From NCBI GenBank assembly GCA_965153455.1, contig OZ234497.1, positions 1,302,001 to 1,366,000 on the forward strand: a DNA stretch of 64,000 nucleotides, read 5' to 3'. The notes below the pieces were generated by a model. The model worked only from the letters and a program-made list of their open reading frames with translations, made no database searches and was not told the DNA's origin. Positions 35,384-46,300 of the stretch are shown here, one piece after another. Position numbers and translations under genes: made by a program. Position 1 is the stretch's first letter. Each line of letters opens with the position of its first letter. The DNA is from Sphagnum compactum. Taxonomy: Eukaryota; Bryophyta; Sphagnopsida; Sphagnales.

Positions 35384-38352
35384 CTATTCAGTATTATTAT
35401 CAGATGAAGGGGTTGGGGAACTCATCGGGTCGTCTTCTTTGATGACAGATTCCATCCTTTTCTTCTTCCTCTTTTGCTCTTCTTCTTGAAGGGCGGCAAG
35501 CTCAGGACCTGCTAACTCCAGAAACTCCTGCAGTGTATTTGGCAGTGCTCCAAGTGCTTTTGGCCACAATGTGTCATCCTTCAACATCTGAACAGAGAAC
35601 AAAGAAGTTACCCAATTATTGGAATCACAGGCATATTTGCAGTTTGGAAATCACAGGCGAAGGAAGGCAAATAAACAAATGCATTTCTGTTCATATTAGT
35701 GCTGGTCAGGTTTCTGACTTTTGAACATAGTACCAACTCTAGAACGCTTGTTTGATAATTCTTCTTGAGAGAACCCTTACCCTAATTTGCAGTTCTAGAC
35801 ACTGGACATAGTTGATTGCCTTCTCCAGCATTGTAACCATATCCACCTATCATGGCACCAAAAACAACATGCAAATCAGCAAGTTACACAGCGTTCATCA
35901 ATGCAAAATCAGCATCAAGTGGCAAAAATCAATGCAAATAAGTCAGTCAGCAGCCCCACCCACAATACATACAGAGAAATGTGTAGTGAACTTTTGTGTG
36001 GTTTCTTAGATTTCCCTAAACATTCCCAAGAATACTAAGTCAAGATCCACAAAGTGCATAAATCTATGCACAAATTGGTGATGATCATGTCCTTGCAACC
36101 TTTTTTAAAAAAAACACAAAATGTCACCCACCTTATCTCCATTTGGAACGAGGAGCTGCAGAGCTTTGAGTCGTTCACTGATTCTCTCCCTACGTACCTG
36201 CACAAAATATTGCAGTGTCTAGAACTTGTTAGGCTAATCTGCTGCACATTTGGGTTACAAATTTACAGGTGTGACAAAACCATGAACTACATGATCTCAA
36301 GGTGCCCAAGAGAAATTTGATGGTCTTACTCGAGCTGCAATGCTTTGAGGGTCATTAGCACTCCCTTGTCGTGCACGAGGCTTGAGGTTGGTATTTAATG
36401 CTGGGCCCAGCGCACGTGCATTGTAATTTGATGTGTTCTGGGTCACGGTGTGATGTGCTAAAGTGCTAACTGCTTCCAGACGGCTGCATCCGAGCTCTAC
36501 CCCTGGCCACTTGGCTATGGGTTTCTTCTTTGGAGATCCATTGATCATGTTGTTGGTATTTGCAGGCTGCAAAATCCATTACCAAAATCCCTGGAGACAT
36601 CAGTCATAAACTTCTTACATCACATATCCATGGGTCCGAAATCGCTTAAAACTGGACAACCCATCTTCCGCCCTCAAACTTTACAGAATTGTGAAAAGTA
36701 ATGAAGATTCATTGGAGTTTTGCATAAATTGCTGAGCTCCAGAACAAAACTTCAAAGCTTGAAACATCTCTAGGAATCAAGATGATGCTCACCCAAAGAG
36801 GCCGTTTTCTGGCATTGGAAGTGACACGGCCATGATTGGTGCTTCGAGGCAAAGCACACTTCACAACAGTCAATGGAGGCAAGGCACACTTTGGTGGCAA
36901 AGCACGCTTGGCTTCCAGAGGAAGAAGAGGGGGAGGTCCTGGAGGAGGAGGCAGTGCAACAATCTGTGGGAGCCATTTGGTGATGCTGACAGGTTGATCT
37001 ACAGGAGGAGTCATCTGGAACCCATTACTGAAATTTTGATGCTGCTGCTGTTCTTCAGAACATACCTTGACCTTCCCAGGGGGGTTTGAGTTTTGTGTTT
37101 TATTGCTTGAGCTAATTTCTGAGCTGGTTTCAGTGAAGGTCCAAGTTTGGTTCCCAGCTGGCAATTTACTTGCTTCCAGAGTTTCACAACTTGATTCCAC
37201 AACAGTAGTACTACTTACATACAGACCAGGCTGAGGGACGAGACTGTTTCCAACATGACAATTGTTTCCATTTTGAAGCTGCTGCTTTTGCACAGTTGAT
37301 ACAGTACTATTCTTTGTGTAATTCTTCGCCTTTGATGATGCATCATCATCATCATCATCATCGGCAGCAGAGGTGATGTTTTCCATGAGTGATGGATCTG
37401 GCAGAGAGGCAAGCATCAAAGGCCCCCCAGCTTTCTGAATTTCCTGAAGGCTAGTCTGACTTGGAGGAGGCAGCTTCGTCATGACTTGAGCTTCACTGTA
37501 ACAGCAAGTCTTGTTCTGCAGGTACATCAAACTCCCGGTACTAATAGAATGAAACATTGAGCCCATGGGATTTGTTATGAGAGAATAATCTGCCCCTGCC
37601 ATGACATGACCAAACTGATGATAATCTGCTGTGAGCCTGTTGTTGTTGTTCCAGACCTTGTCACACACTGATCCCAAACTCGACTCCAATGTTTTCTCAA
37701 CAGCTTCTTGCAAGTTCGTGTAGTTGAAAGGTGGTGATGATGAAGAAGATGAGTTTAGGGTTTGCAAATACTGGTCTATCATCATCCCCCCCTGCTGCTG
37801 CTGCATTTCAGATGCTGCCATCACTGCTGCTGCTGATCCACCACCTGAGGTGGCCACAATCAAATGCTGCTGCTGATGCTCTGCACTACTCTGAAAGGCT
37901 TCATTTATCATGCCATGTCCCCATGCTCCCACAGCTAGATCTTGCAAGTCTATAGCTGCTGCTTGGGGGCAGGGTAAAGGTTGTGGCAGGCTCATTGCAG
38001 CATACTCAAATGCAGCTGCTGCTCCCCCTGCAGCAGACATATCAAGCAAGGTTGATGGTGCTATGAGTGTCATGTCATATAATTCATCAACTCTTGCCGG
38101 TGACATCCAGCTCTCATACTGAAACCCCCATTGAGATCGGAATGGTGAAGATGTTGTCTGTGGTAGTAGAAGAGGAGGAGGAGGAGCACAGCACTCGAAA
38201 TGTCCAAAAGTTGCTGCTGCTGCAGCATGCAGGCTGCAGCTCTCACCAGAAGAAGCAGACATGCAGCTGAACATGCTGGTATGCTGTGGCAGCAGCGCTG
38301 CTGAGCTATTGACAGTTGCCTCACATACCTGCCACAACCCACCATCTTCCAT
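35384..38352 (-). CDS. RSL/RHD6-like bHLH transcription factor
   Basis: Five coding exons on the minus strand: 36793-38352, 36330-36566, 36132-36197, 35781-35846 and 35384-35587 (520 + 79 + 22 + 22 + 67 = 710 aa). All four introns (226, 132, 285, 193 bp) are GT-AG and phase 0, and they cut the bHLH at AR|VRRER, GDK|VDM and QIR|MLK. The bHLH spans about 588-643: SANDPQSIAAR, basic VRRERISERLKALQLLVPNG, then helix 2 VDMVTMLEKAINYVQCLELQ. The following LWPKALGALPNTLQEFLELA is a tail I associate with bHLH086/RHD6-like proteins. Known role: nuclear, E-box-binding, promoting root hairs in angiosperms and rhizoids in bryophytes. The first exon is Ser/Gln/Ala-rich, with a seven-Asp run from an ATC microsatellite and a Pro-rich KRALPPKCALPPL segment. 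At 710 aa it is about twice the usual angiosperm length. The ATG at 38352 is the first in frame; class I against other RSL classes is not settled. Confidence 0.9.
37340..37363. repeat. coding (ATC)n microsatellite
   Basis: CATCATCATCATCATCAT-type run inside exon 1 of the bHLH gene, giving consecutive Asp codons on the minus strand. Length variation here would change protein length by single Asp residues. Confidence 0.9.
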
Positions 38353-38680
38353 GCTTCTCTTGAACTCCCCAAAGCCAAGCTTGCTGAATCTTCTGCTGCT
38401 GCTGTACTTCAAACCACCTGATCTTGAGCTCGCCGGCCAGTTGCTGCTGGACTTTGTTTTCAGGATCCACTGCTGCTTGACCCACTTGATCTTGCCCTGG
38501 TTGCTGGTTGCTGCACTTGCTGCTTTTGATATCAGGATGATCGACTGAGAGTCTCTCAAGCCCTAATTGACAACACTGACGTTGGCACTGCTGCTGCTGC
38601 AAAGACATATCCACAATCACTGGCATGAGCTTCATGAGCTTTGAGTGCTGAACACTTAAGGAGGGACTTGTGTATGAGAA

Positions 38681-39235
38681 GATAGACATGTCCTGAGATA
38701 GGTTTTCTTTTCCTGGGTTCCTGATTGACATGTCCTGCAATGGGTTTTTCTTTTCTGGGTTCCTGATCAACATGTCCTGAGATGGGGTTTTTTTTTCTGG
38801 GTTCCTGATCAACATGTCCTGTGATGGGGGGTTTTTTCCTCCTGGGTTCCTGATTCACATGTCCTGAGATGGGTGTTTTATTTTCCTGGGTTCCTGATTG
38901 CCATGTCCTGAGATGGGTTTTTCTTTTCTGGGTTCCTGACGGACATGTCCTGAGGTGGGGTTTTTTTTCTGGGTTCCTGATCAGGTTCCTCTGCAATTGC
39001 TGAGCAGAGACTAGAGCTTAGTCCTGAAGACTTATAGCGGGAAACATGTATGAGAAGATGGACATGTCCTGAGATGTGTGTTTTTTTTTCTGGGTTCCAG
39101 ATCTGCATGTCCTGAGATGGGGTTTCTTTTCCTGGGTTCCTGATAGACATGTCCTGAGATGGATTTTTCTTTTCTGGGTTCCTGATCGACATGTCCTGAG
39201 ATGGGGTTTTCTTTCCTGGGTTCCTGATCAGATTC
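38681..39235 (-). repeat. array of 40-45 bp ACATGTCC repeats upstream of the bHLH start
   Basis: Eleven copies of the plus-strand unit GACATGTCCTGAGATGGGGT followed by T-run, CTGGGTTCCTGAT. Seven lie at 38681-38988 and four at 39055-39235. Units begin near 38685, 38727, 38769, 38811, 38856, 38900, 38941, 39060, 39103, 39147 and 39189. Length varies because of the T-run. Both blocks start after a TATGAGAAGAT(A/G)GACATG and end in CTGATCAG(G/A)TTC(C/T)..CTGCAATT(G/A)CTGAGCA, so a larger unit was also duplicated. Read on the minus strand, the repeat has no stop codon in any of the three frames and carries an ATG in nearly every copy. It lies 0.33-0.88 kb upstream of the bHLH ATG. Confidence 0.95.
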
Positions 39236-39239
39236 TCCT

Positions 39240-40900
39240 GCAATTACTGAGCACAGAGATTGGAGCTCTATGTGTGCAAGCAAGCAGAAGAATTGTACCT
39301 TCTTATGGCGAAGTCGTTGTACTTGGCTAAGGGGGAATAAGATCAGCACGGCTTGCCACACGATTCTTGTCCAGAACGCATCTTCCACGCCCTCAAAACG
39401 TAGCTCCCGATCCACAACCCCACATAGTGCAGAGCTGCTGGGGCAGCGGCCATGATGATATTCCGAGTGTTGTGCAAGCGTGCGCGTCTGCAGCAGCTTT
39501 CCGTCCGCAACAGCAGCAGGAGCCGCTGCAGTGGTGGAGTGAGGATGGGCGACGCTCCGGTCGGTTTGTAGACGGAACTCAGAATTCTTCCGCATCCATC
39601 TTGGTGAAACTAGCAATGCGTTCCACAAGAAACACACACTCAAATCTCTTGCATCTCCATTGTCTTGGCTGCCGCTTTTCGAGTACTACTGGCAGCTGCT
39701 ACGTCTGGTACTGGCCCGGCGGCCGCGCGAGGAGTTGGAAGGTTCAGATGTCTCGGCGCGCTGCGGGGGCAGGAAGAGAGTACCGGTGAAGGAAGAGCTG
39801 GTCTGTAGGACGCTTGGCATAACCATGGGCGTTGCGAAGGAGATTAAGAAGGACGACTCCGTTGCGCCGACAGATCAGGCACCAAACCCCGGTGCACCTC
39901 TCGATCGATCTCTACCGTGCGCAACAGCACCGGAGATTCGCAGCTTGCCCAAATCTTCACCCTGCTCAAGCACGTCTTGGACGACGGCAGGCCGCTGGGA
40001 ACACTCAGGAGAGAGAGAGATCACTGGTCGTCCAAAGGGAGCTCGCCCAGATACCCACACAAAACAACAAACTATTTGAAAACCTTTTCTGCAAAAGTTC
40101 GTAAAGACCCGATCAAACCGCGGGACAGTGCGAGCAAACAAAACACTTCTTACATGAATCTGCTGAGAGAAAAACCTCGCATCTGAGAAAGAAAAGGAAA
40201 AAAAGGAAAGCAAAGCACGGCGATGGAGAAACCGACAAAAACAAAACTGCAAAATGATCTTGAGAGAGAAAGACGCAGCTACAAACGAAACCGGAATCGT
40301 GCAATCACAGGGCAGTTGGATCAGCCTGCAAAAGCTACAACAACTTCTTGTAATGCCACGACGCCGCCAGTAAGAAGCTGAAGAACACAGATGTTTAAAT
40401 ACACGACAAAATCACGATGCTCACTAGATCAGGCGCTTCTTGAATCTGCTGCTGCTGCTGCTCTAGCTGAGACCTACAAGCAAGCAAGCAAGCAAACCAC
40501 GGATATATATATATATATATATGCACTCCACAAAGACTGCCAAAACGAAGATCCAAAGCAAAAGCTGAGGAGGAAAAGCGCAAACCACCCCCCACCCACG
40601 AGACAAAATGTCCAGCACAACAAGTCTTAGAGCTCGTCACAACAAGCTGCAGCCCTTGACAATCTCTAGACAAAGAAAGGGACTCGACTCGCCACAGACA
40701 CACACAGAGAGAGAAACACACACACACACACAGGTGCATGAACAACAACAGAATGCAGGAATTCTTCCCAAGCTCCAAGACTTGGAGAAGCTGCTGAAAT
40801 TGTAGTGTGAAGTAGAGAGAGAGAGAAGAGGGGAGGCGAGGCGAGGGGAAGCTAGGATTTCTGAATATGACAAAAGGAAAGGAAAAGTGCCAGACTAAAC
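39240..40900 (-). promoter_or_regulatory. GC-richer 5' leader / promoter region of the bHLH gene
   Basis: A locally CpG-rich block (about 39360-40000) and a pyrimidine-rich minus-strand stretch at 40800-40860 (CTCGCCTCCCCTCTTCTCTC) that is typical of plant transcription starts. A TATA-like ATTTAAA on the minus strand lies at 40394-40400, with (CA)n near 40720 and (AT)n at 40503-40522. Two start regions are therefore possible, near 40860 or near 40365. Either way the leader would be 2.0-2.5 kb if unspliced, so leader introns are likely. Confidence 0.45.
40503..40522. repeat. (AT)n microsatellite
   Basis: Ten AT dinucleotides. Confidence 0.95.
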
Positions 40901-40911
40901 CTAGGCTCACT

Positions 40912-41402
40912 TATCTCAATTAGCAAAGCTCTCTCTGGATTAGTTTAGTTGTTTTAAGATTAAATTAGCAATTTGCTAATCTCAATTAGCAAAGCTCTCA
41001 GAGAGTAGTTTAGTTGTTGAAGATTTTAAAAGTTTATTAATCTCTAATTAGCAATTTGCTAATCTCAATTAGCAAAGCTCTCAGGGAGTAGCTTGGTTCT
41101 TGAAGATTTTAAAAGTTTATTAATCTCTACTTAGCAATTTGCTAATCTCAATTAGCGAAGCTCACACAGATTAGTTTAGTTGTTTGAAGATTTTAAAAGT
41201 TCATTAATCTTTAATTAGCAAAGCTCTCACAGTTAGTTTAGTTGCTGAAAATTTAAACAGTTTATTAATCTCTAATTAGCAAGTTGCTAATCTCAATAAG
41301 CAAAGCTCCCATGGATTAGTTTAGTTGTTGAAGATTTACAAAGTTATAAATCTCTAATTAGCAAGTTGCTAATCTCAATTAGCAAAGATCTCACGGATTA
41401 TC
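40912..41402. repeat. 83-bp minisatellite upstream of the bHLH gene
   Basis: About seven copies marked by TCTCAATTAGCAAAGCTCTC, starting near 40913, 40981, 41063, 41145, (41206, partial), 41292 and 41375. Full units are 82-83 bp; the first and fifth are shortened. Each contains TAGTTTAGTTGTTGAAGATT and an inverted pair, AATTAGCAA / TTGCTAATT. It sits between the bHLH promoter region and the Harbinger element. Confidence 0.92.
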
Positions 41403-42160
41403 CAGTAGTAACTCACTATTCATCCAGTAGTAACTCAAGATACATATTTGATGTCAGCTTGTGGAAACTTTACTGCAAAGCAGGCACAAGGAAGAAAGAA
41501 GTGAAACTAGTGCTATTTTGATTACTAGCTTCCAACTACCTATTTAAGGTGCATTCACACTTAATGTTAAGTCAGTTTTAAGTGAAAATCGAGGTGGCAT
41601 GCACTCAATGTTAAATGGGTGATTATTTAATATAAAGTGAATGTTAATGTAACATAAAATCTTCATAGTAAATAGGTTTAGGCTCTAAAGTTACGTTCAA
41701 ACATGTCAATAGCTGCTTTAATAGCGACATAAATTACAATGTCTATTCACACATAGACCAATCAGGTAGGTGAGTAGCCTACGTGTCACGTCTATGTGGC
41801 AAGCTATCAACATGACTATCACAAATTGATAATGCGCTAGTTGCCTATTTCCAAATCTTGAAAATTCAAAGATTTTTCCTGTTATCAACGATGATATCTT
41901 ATCACCATAAAGATTAGTCAAGTAAGTTATTAATCATTAGACCCCTTCCCCTTGCTCAATCCAAACTCCCTCGCTTCCAAGCTTTTGCCACCCACAAGCT
42001 ACTCGCGCCACTGTGAAATCCTTTAAGCTCTACTGAACATCATGGCTTCACTTTTGCAACTTTGTTTCACCACAAGATTGCTTTGCAATTCTCTCTTGCT
42101 TGATAGCAAATAACTAGTTAGTTTGCATTTACAACAACATCAAATAGTAATCAGTTTGTA

Positions 42161-43147
42161 GTGGAAACAAAGAACTCCACATCTGCAAGTGCTACATTGA
42201 TGTCAACAAGAGGGAGTGGTGTAGGGAGAGGATCATCAAAAGGAGGAGGAAATCAAGGACCAGCACGTCAAAGGCGTGGAAATTGGGAGCAAGTAGAAGT
42301 GTTAACTTTCATACAATGCAAACATACCAAACATGTAGCCCATAAACAACTTACAAATGCACAAGCGCATATGGTGCTTGTCGTGCAATGTTGGAACATG
42401 ATCAAACTCCAAAAGATTCTCCCTGCTAGAATTCCTTAAAATGGAAAGATGTGCAAAGACAAATGGAATGGATTGAACTCGGATTAGAAAAAATTGTCAA
42501 ATTAAAGGAACAAGACATCACATGTCGTTATAAGAGATGATTTTTGAGGAGTGCAATCGGTACCATCTGCCAAGACAATCCAACAAGGAGTTTTATGAAA
42601 CAATTGAAGCATTTCAAGGCGAACGGATGATCAATGCTCTGATTCGCGTGAGGGATTTACAAGCAAAAAGGGACAGAAACTTTGTTACATCAATGTTTGA
42701 ATTGAACACACAGGAGGAACAAGACTTTGCACAACATTGATATTTCACAGAGGAGCTTCTTGGTGATGATTATGTAATTGAAGAACAACTTCCAAATGAA
42801 TAGTGCATTATAAGTTCTTGGGAAAGGACTAATATTGTGAACCTTGATGAAGTTGCAAATAGTCCTTAACATTCCCCGATTTTCATCAATTTATCAAACA
42901 TTCCAAATGCATTTGTAGTTGACACTTCGCAACCTCCAACAACAACTCCAAGTGCACCTGGAAGCACAAGAATCAAACGCAAGCGGTTTATATGTTTTCA
43001 CCAATAATTGATGAAATAAACAAAAGCACAAAGGTTGTAATGGAAATGATGGATCACATATATTTCATGCAACTTGAAATGGAAGAATGCTACATGAATA
43101 TCCATGAACGCATAATCAAAGTTCAGTTAGAGTATTATAAGCGTTAA
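42161..43147 (+). pseudogene. Harbinger ORF1, Myb/SANT-like DNA-binding protein, broken
   Basis: The open part (42161-42439) has a Ser/Gly-rich start (GSGVGRGSSKGGGNQGPARQ) and then GNWEQVEVLTFIQCK, the first helix of a trihelix-type Myb/SANT domain. The next helix continues in another frame as KMCKDKWNGLNSD near 42450-42480 with stop codons. A further frame gives YHLPRQSNKEFYETIEAFQG (42550-42620). A C-terminal helix (VMEMMDHIYFMQLEMEECYM, then QLEYYKR) is at 43030-43145. In active elements ORF1 helps the transposase bind the ends and enter the nucleus. Frameshifts and in-frame stops rule out function. Confidence 0.7.
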
Positions 43148-43529
43148 AACAAAAAATTCCACAAGATAAACAAGGATATGGTTGCTATTCTTTCTCATTT
43201 CAGCAATGCAATGTGTCATGCATCCATTCATGACAAGTCGCTGCTGCCCATGCCCTTACACTATGAATCAGATTCATCATAGGAAGATGAGGGAATGCAA
43301 CAAGAGGTAATGTCAGAGACAAACTGAACTTTTCATGGCAACAACTTGACATGGCAATAATATGGTAACAATACCAACAAAAATTAAGCAAGTACAATTT
43401 AAATAACAAATTGCAAGTTTAAAATAACTTACAAATGATTCATTCATGAGCATGACAAAAAAATTAGAATTTAGGTTGATCTTTGGTGCTATAATGTAAA
43501 ATCATGATTCAAAAATAAAACGTTCAAGT

Positions 43530-44220
43530 GACTTTTCAGAAGCAACTTTCTAAAACTTTTTTTTAAGATACCAAATGAATTTTCAACAACACTCCTAGCT
43601 TGACAAAGTTGTTTGTTGTATAAGGCCTTTCAAATAGTATGGTGAGAATTGGCAAGTTGCTTAAAGGGAATCATCAATTGTGAAAGCAAAGGGTAACCTT
43701 TGTTTTTAATCAAGTAAGGTTTAACATCGTCCAAACCACAATTGAGACGAAACAATTCCCCTTCATGGCCTTTTGGTACAAAGATGAAATCTAAAGAATC
43801 CAAGTATTATTCATTGATCTTAGCATTCCAACAAAGATATTGCGAAATTTCTTCTTGGAATCGACAACAACTTGGAGTTGCATGCTATATGCTTTTGATT
43901 TGAAGGAATAATAATCCCCAGCAAAAGGGCCTTTGGGATTTTGGATATGGATTTGCATGACATCGATGGCACCATAAACATATTGCAAACCATAGAAGTT
44001 TTTGAACCCAATCATAACCTTAAGCAAATCCTTTCCTTTTGGCCATTTGATCTGGTTTTTGAAAACAACATTGATTGCATGAATGAATTCATGTAAAACC
44101 AAATGCACGGTCAATTCACCAATGGCAAACATCTCATTACATTGAAGATATTTTACCTTGTGGACAAGTTTGTAAAGAGAACACGCCATTCGAATCCCAA
44201 TTGGTACTACGCACTTGTAT
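43530..44220 (-). pseudogene. Harbinger transposase (DDE_4 / HARBI1-like), broken
   Basis: Minus-strand frame 43791-44189 encodes the N-half: MACSLYKLVHKVKYLQCNEM, an FAIGELTVH helix, KWPKGKDLLKVMIGF, and the first catalytic Asp in YGAIDVMQIHI (family GAIDGTHI), then DYYSFKSKAYSMQLQVVVDS. A frame change follows. The C-half at 43530-43740 reads VKPYLIKNKGYPLLSQLMIP, with a stop before ALYNKQLCQARSVVENSFGI. The second catalytic Asp, expected in GDxGYPL, is Asn here (KNKGYPL). The Glu in VVENSFGI is kept. Sequence further upstream to about 44700 may be the eroded N-terminus. Confidence 0.85.
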
Positions 44221-45579
44221 CAAATGTTTTTCTTTTCCATTAAATGTTTCAATTTGAAATTCAAAAAATTTAAAAATTCTTTATCAACTTTAAAATGTTC
44301 GATCCATCTTGCATCATTATACTATGTGATTGGAAAATGAGAATACCAAGTTGTAGACTTGGCCTTTACCTAATCCCCAAGATCTTTGCTCAAACAAAAT
44401 TTGTGAAACAAAAATAGTTTGAATTGGTGCAAAAATGGGGACTCTAAGGGTTCAAATCCATAACATAGAAATAAAGCAAGATGTGATTGCAAAACAACTT
44501 GGAAAAAAAAGACCAACAATGCAATTGTCAATATCGACATCCTATTAAAGAATTTCATCAACAAACAAAAGATTGAAAAAATAGAATGAAACTTTTTTAA
44601 AGTAAAATTATTTACAACATCACACAAGGATGCACACACAAAGGAATTGAAATGTCTTGAAATTTGATTCCATAATTGAAAAAGAAACACAAACTAAAAA
44701 ACCTATTTAAAAAAAAAAAGACTAAAAGCTAAAAGAATTACAAAAACAAGAAAAAAAATAGAAACTACAACAAAAGCAAGCAATGTGCATATGAAGCACA
44801 AGAGTGCAAATAGTCACAAGTTGAAGCAGCACAAGAAAACATGAAATCGCTTGCTGAGGAAAATGAATCAAGAGAGCTCAACAAAAGTAGCAAGGAACAA
44901 AAGTAACAAAATGAGTTAAAAACATAAAACACAAAATGAAAATTGAACAAAGAATATGAGTGAACACAGAACTTGAGGAAGGATTAGTGTGAATGCAAGG
45001 AGATGAATGCAAAGCTTGAGTAGAGATCAAGAAAATGAGTGCATAGCTTTAGAAGAGTTCAAAAAGGTGAACATGCTTGAAAGAGTAGAAAGTGCGACAA
45101 CCAAAAAAAAGGGAGGATTACAAGGTTTTTGCCAGACAGGCTAAAAAGTTGGGCATGTTGTGTTAATTATGATCCTTTTAAGTCCTTGAACAAGGATACC
45201 TACTTTAAAATACTAACCCTAAAGTCCTTACCTAAAGGGCCATCTACGAACAACTACAACCTAATGATGGCAACTATTGCCGTAAACTTTTTAATAACCC
45301 TAAATTTTAAACCGTTTTTATTACTTTATTAACTTTTTTAATTATTTTTTTGTCACTCACTTACCCCTATATGTGAAGAGACCTTAAATGGCTAGCTTGG
45401 TGTTAAGGGACTTAATACTAGAGTCCTTAACACCAAGTGGGTGAATAATGCACCTTTTCAATGAACATTTTATGTTAAGCTACCATTCACTTAACATTAA
45501 GTTATCACCCAATTGACATTGGGTGCCACCTAGATTTTCATTAAAGTGAGTTAACATCAAATGTGAATGCACCATTACA

Positions 45580-46295
45580 ATAAACATGTATAAAAATACG
45601 TTTAAAATGATGTATAATGTCATGTGTACAATGAAAAGTGTATATTATTAACAGATGGTAATCTATTTCATCAGCAGGCCCAGGGCCTCCAGAGCCCTCT
45701 TTTTACGCTTTACCCCATACTGCAAACTAAGCTTTGAGTCATGCTAACGTCGGGCTGCCCTCATTTTATCTTTTTTCATATGAACAAAAGGGGAGTGGTT
45801 GATTTTTGCACCTCCTTCCCTCGTCCAAGACTCAAACCATGTGTTTGCCAGCTTTGTAGTACGGACAATGATGATGTTTTTCTTTGTGAAAGAAACACCG
45901 CTCACGTTTAAACAAGTCCCAGAATACAATCAAATAATATCATATATGTATAAAATGCACATGATCATCTTGACCTCCTTATGTCGTTTCTAGACAAGAA
46001 TTTGTTGCTTCACATGGTGTTTGAGTCATGTCCACTTTTTTCTACGATCATTTTTATATATGATATTTTATGACTTAGCCTAATTTATTTCTAAAAACAT
46101 TTACGGGTGCATTTTGTAAGCCAAAAGGGAGAGTTTTGAGGTGTTTGGGGATTTATTTATTTATTTGTTTATTCCATTATTGGGGCACAAAAAGAGGGGC
46201 TCAATACATTGTGGCTAAGGAACACAACCTAGAGTATGGACCTGAATGGTGACCCAACCCAACAAAGGGAAGAGGGATTTACTACTAGTTTATGA
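45580..46295. other. spacer
   Basis: No gene or element identified between the Harbinger element and the MITE. Confidence 0.4.
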
Positions 46296-46300
46296 CTATA

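Larger units (their letters stand above)
41547..45574. mobile_element. complete, inactive PIF/Harbinger DNA transposon (4.0 kb)
   Basis: Terminal inverted repeats of about 120 bp are readable at 41547-41668 and 45459-45574. The outer end is GGTGCATTCACA(C/T)TT(A/G)ATG, and both ends share AGGTGGCA, TGGGTGAT, AAGTGAATG and TAACATAAAAT. TTA flanks both sides (41544-41546 and 45575-45577), the family's usual 3-bp target duplication, if the first base of each end, A and T, is counted inside. The interior holds two convergent genes, a Myb/SANT-like ORF1 on plus and a DDE transposase on minus, both broken. A 15-bp-arm palindrome (TTGGTGTTAAGGGAC ... GTCCTTAACACCAA) lies at 45396-45437. Confidence 0.9.

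Noticed and set aside
36832-38548. Plus-strand frames of 60-95 codons opposite bHLH exon 1
   Set aside because: Antisense shadows of a low-complexity coding exon.
38321-39643. Four minus-strand open frames of 121-203 codons through the ACATGTCC repeat array (RNPEKK / SGHVDQEPRK-type translations)
   Set aside because: The repeat is open in all frames and T-run length changes shift the frame between units, so there is no conserved reading frame. Treated as possible uORFs, not as a gene.
39367-40252. Several 90-140 codon open frames on both strands in the GC-rich block upstream of the bHLH gene
   Set aside because: They overlap one another in different frames, have no recognisable domain and lie in the likely leader/promoter of the bHLH gene. 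Higher GC alone makes such frames common.
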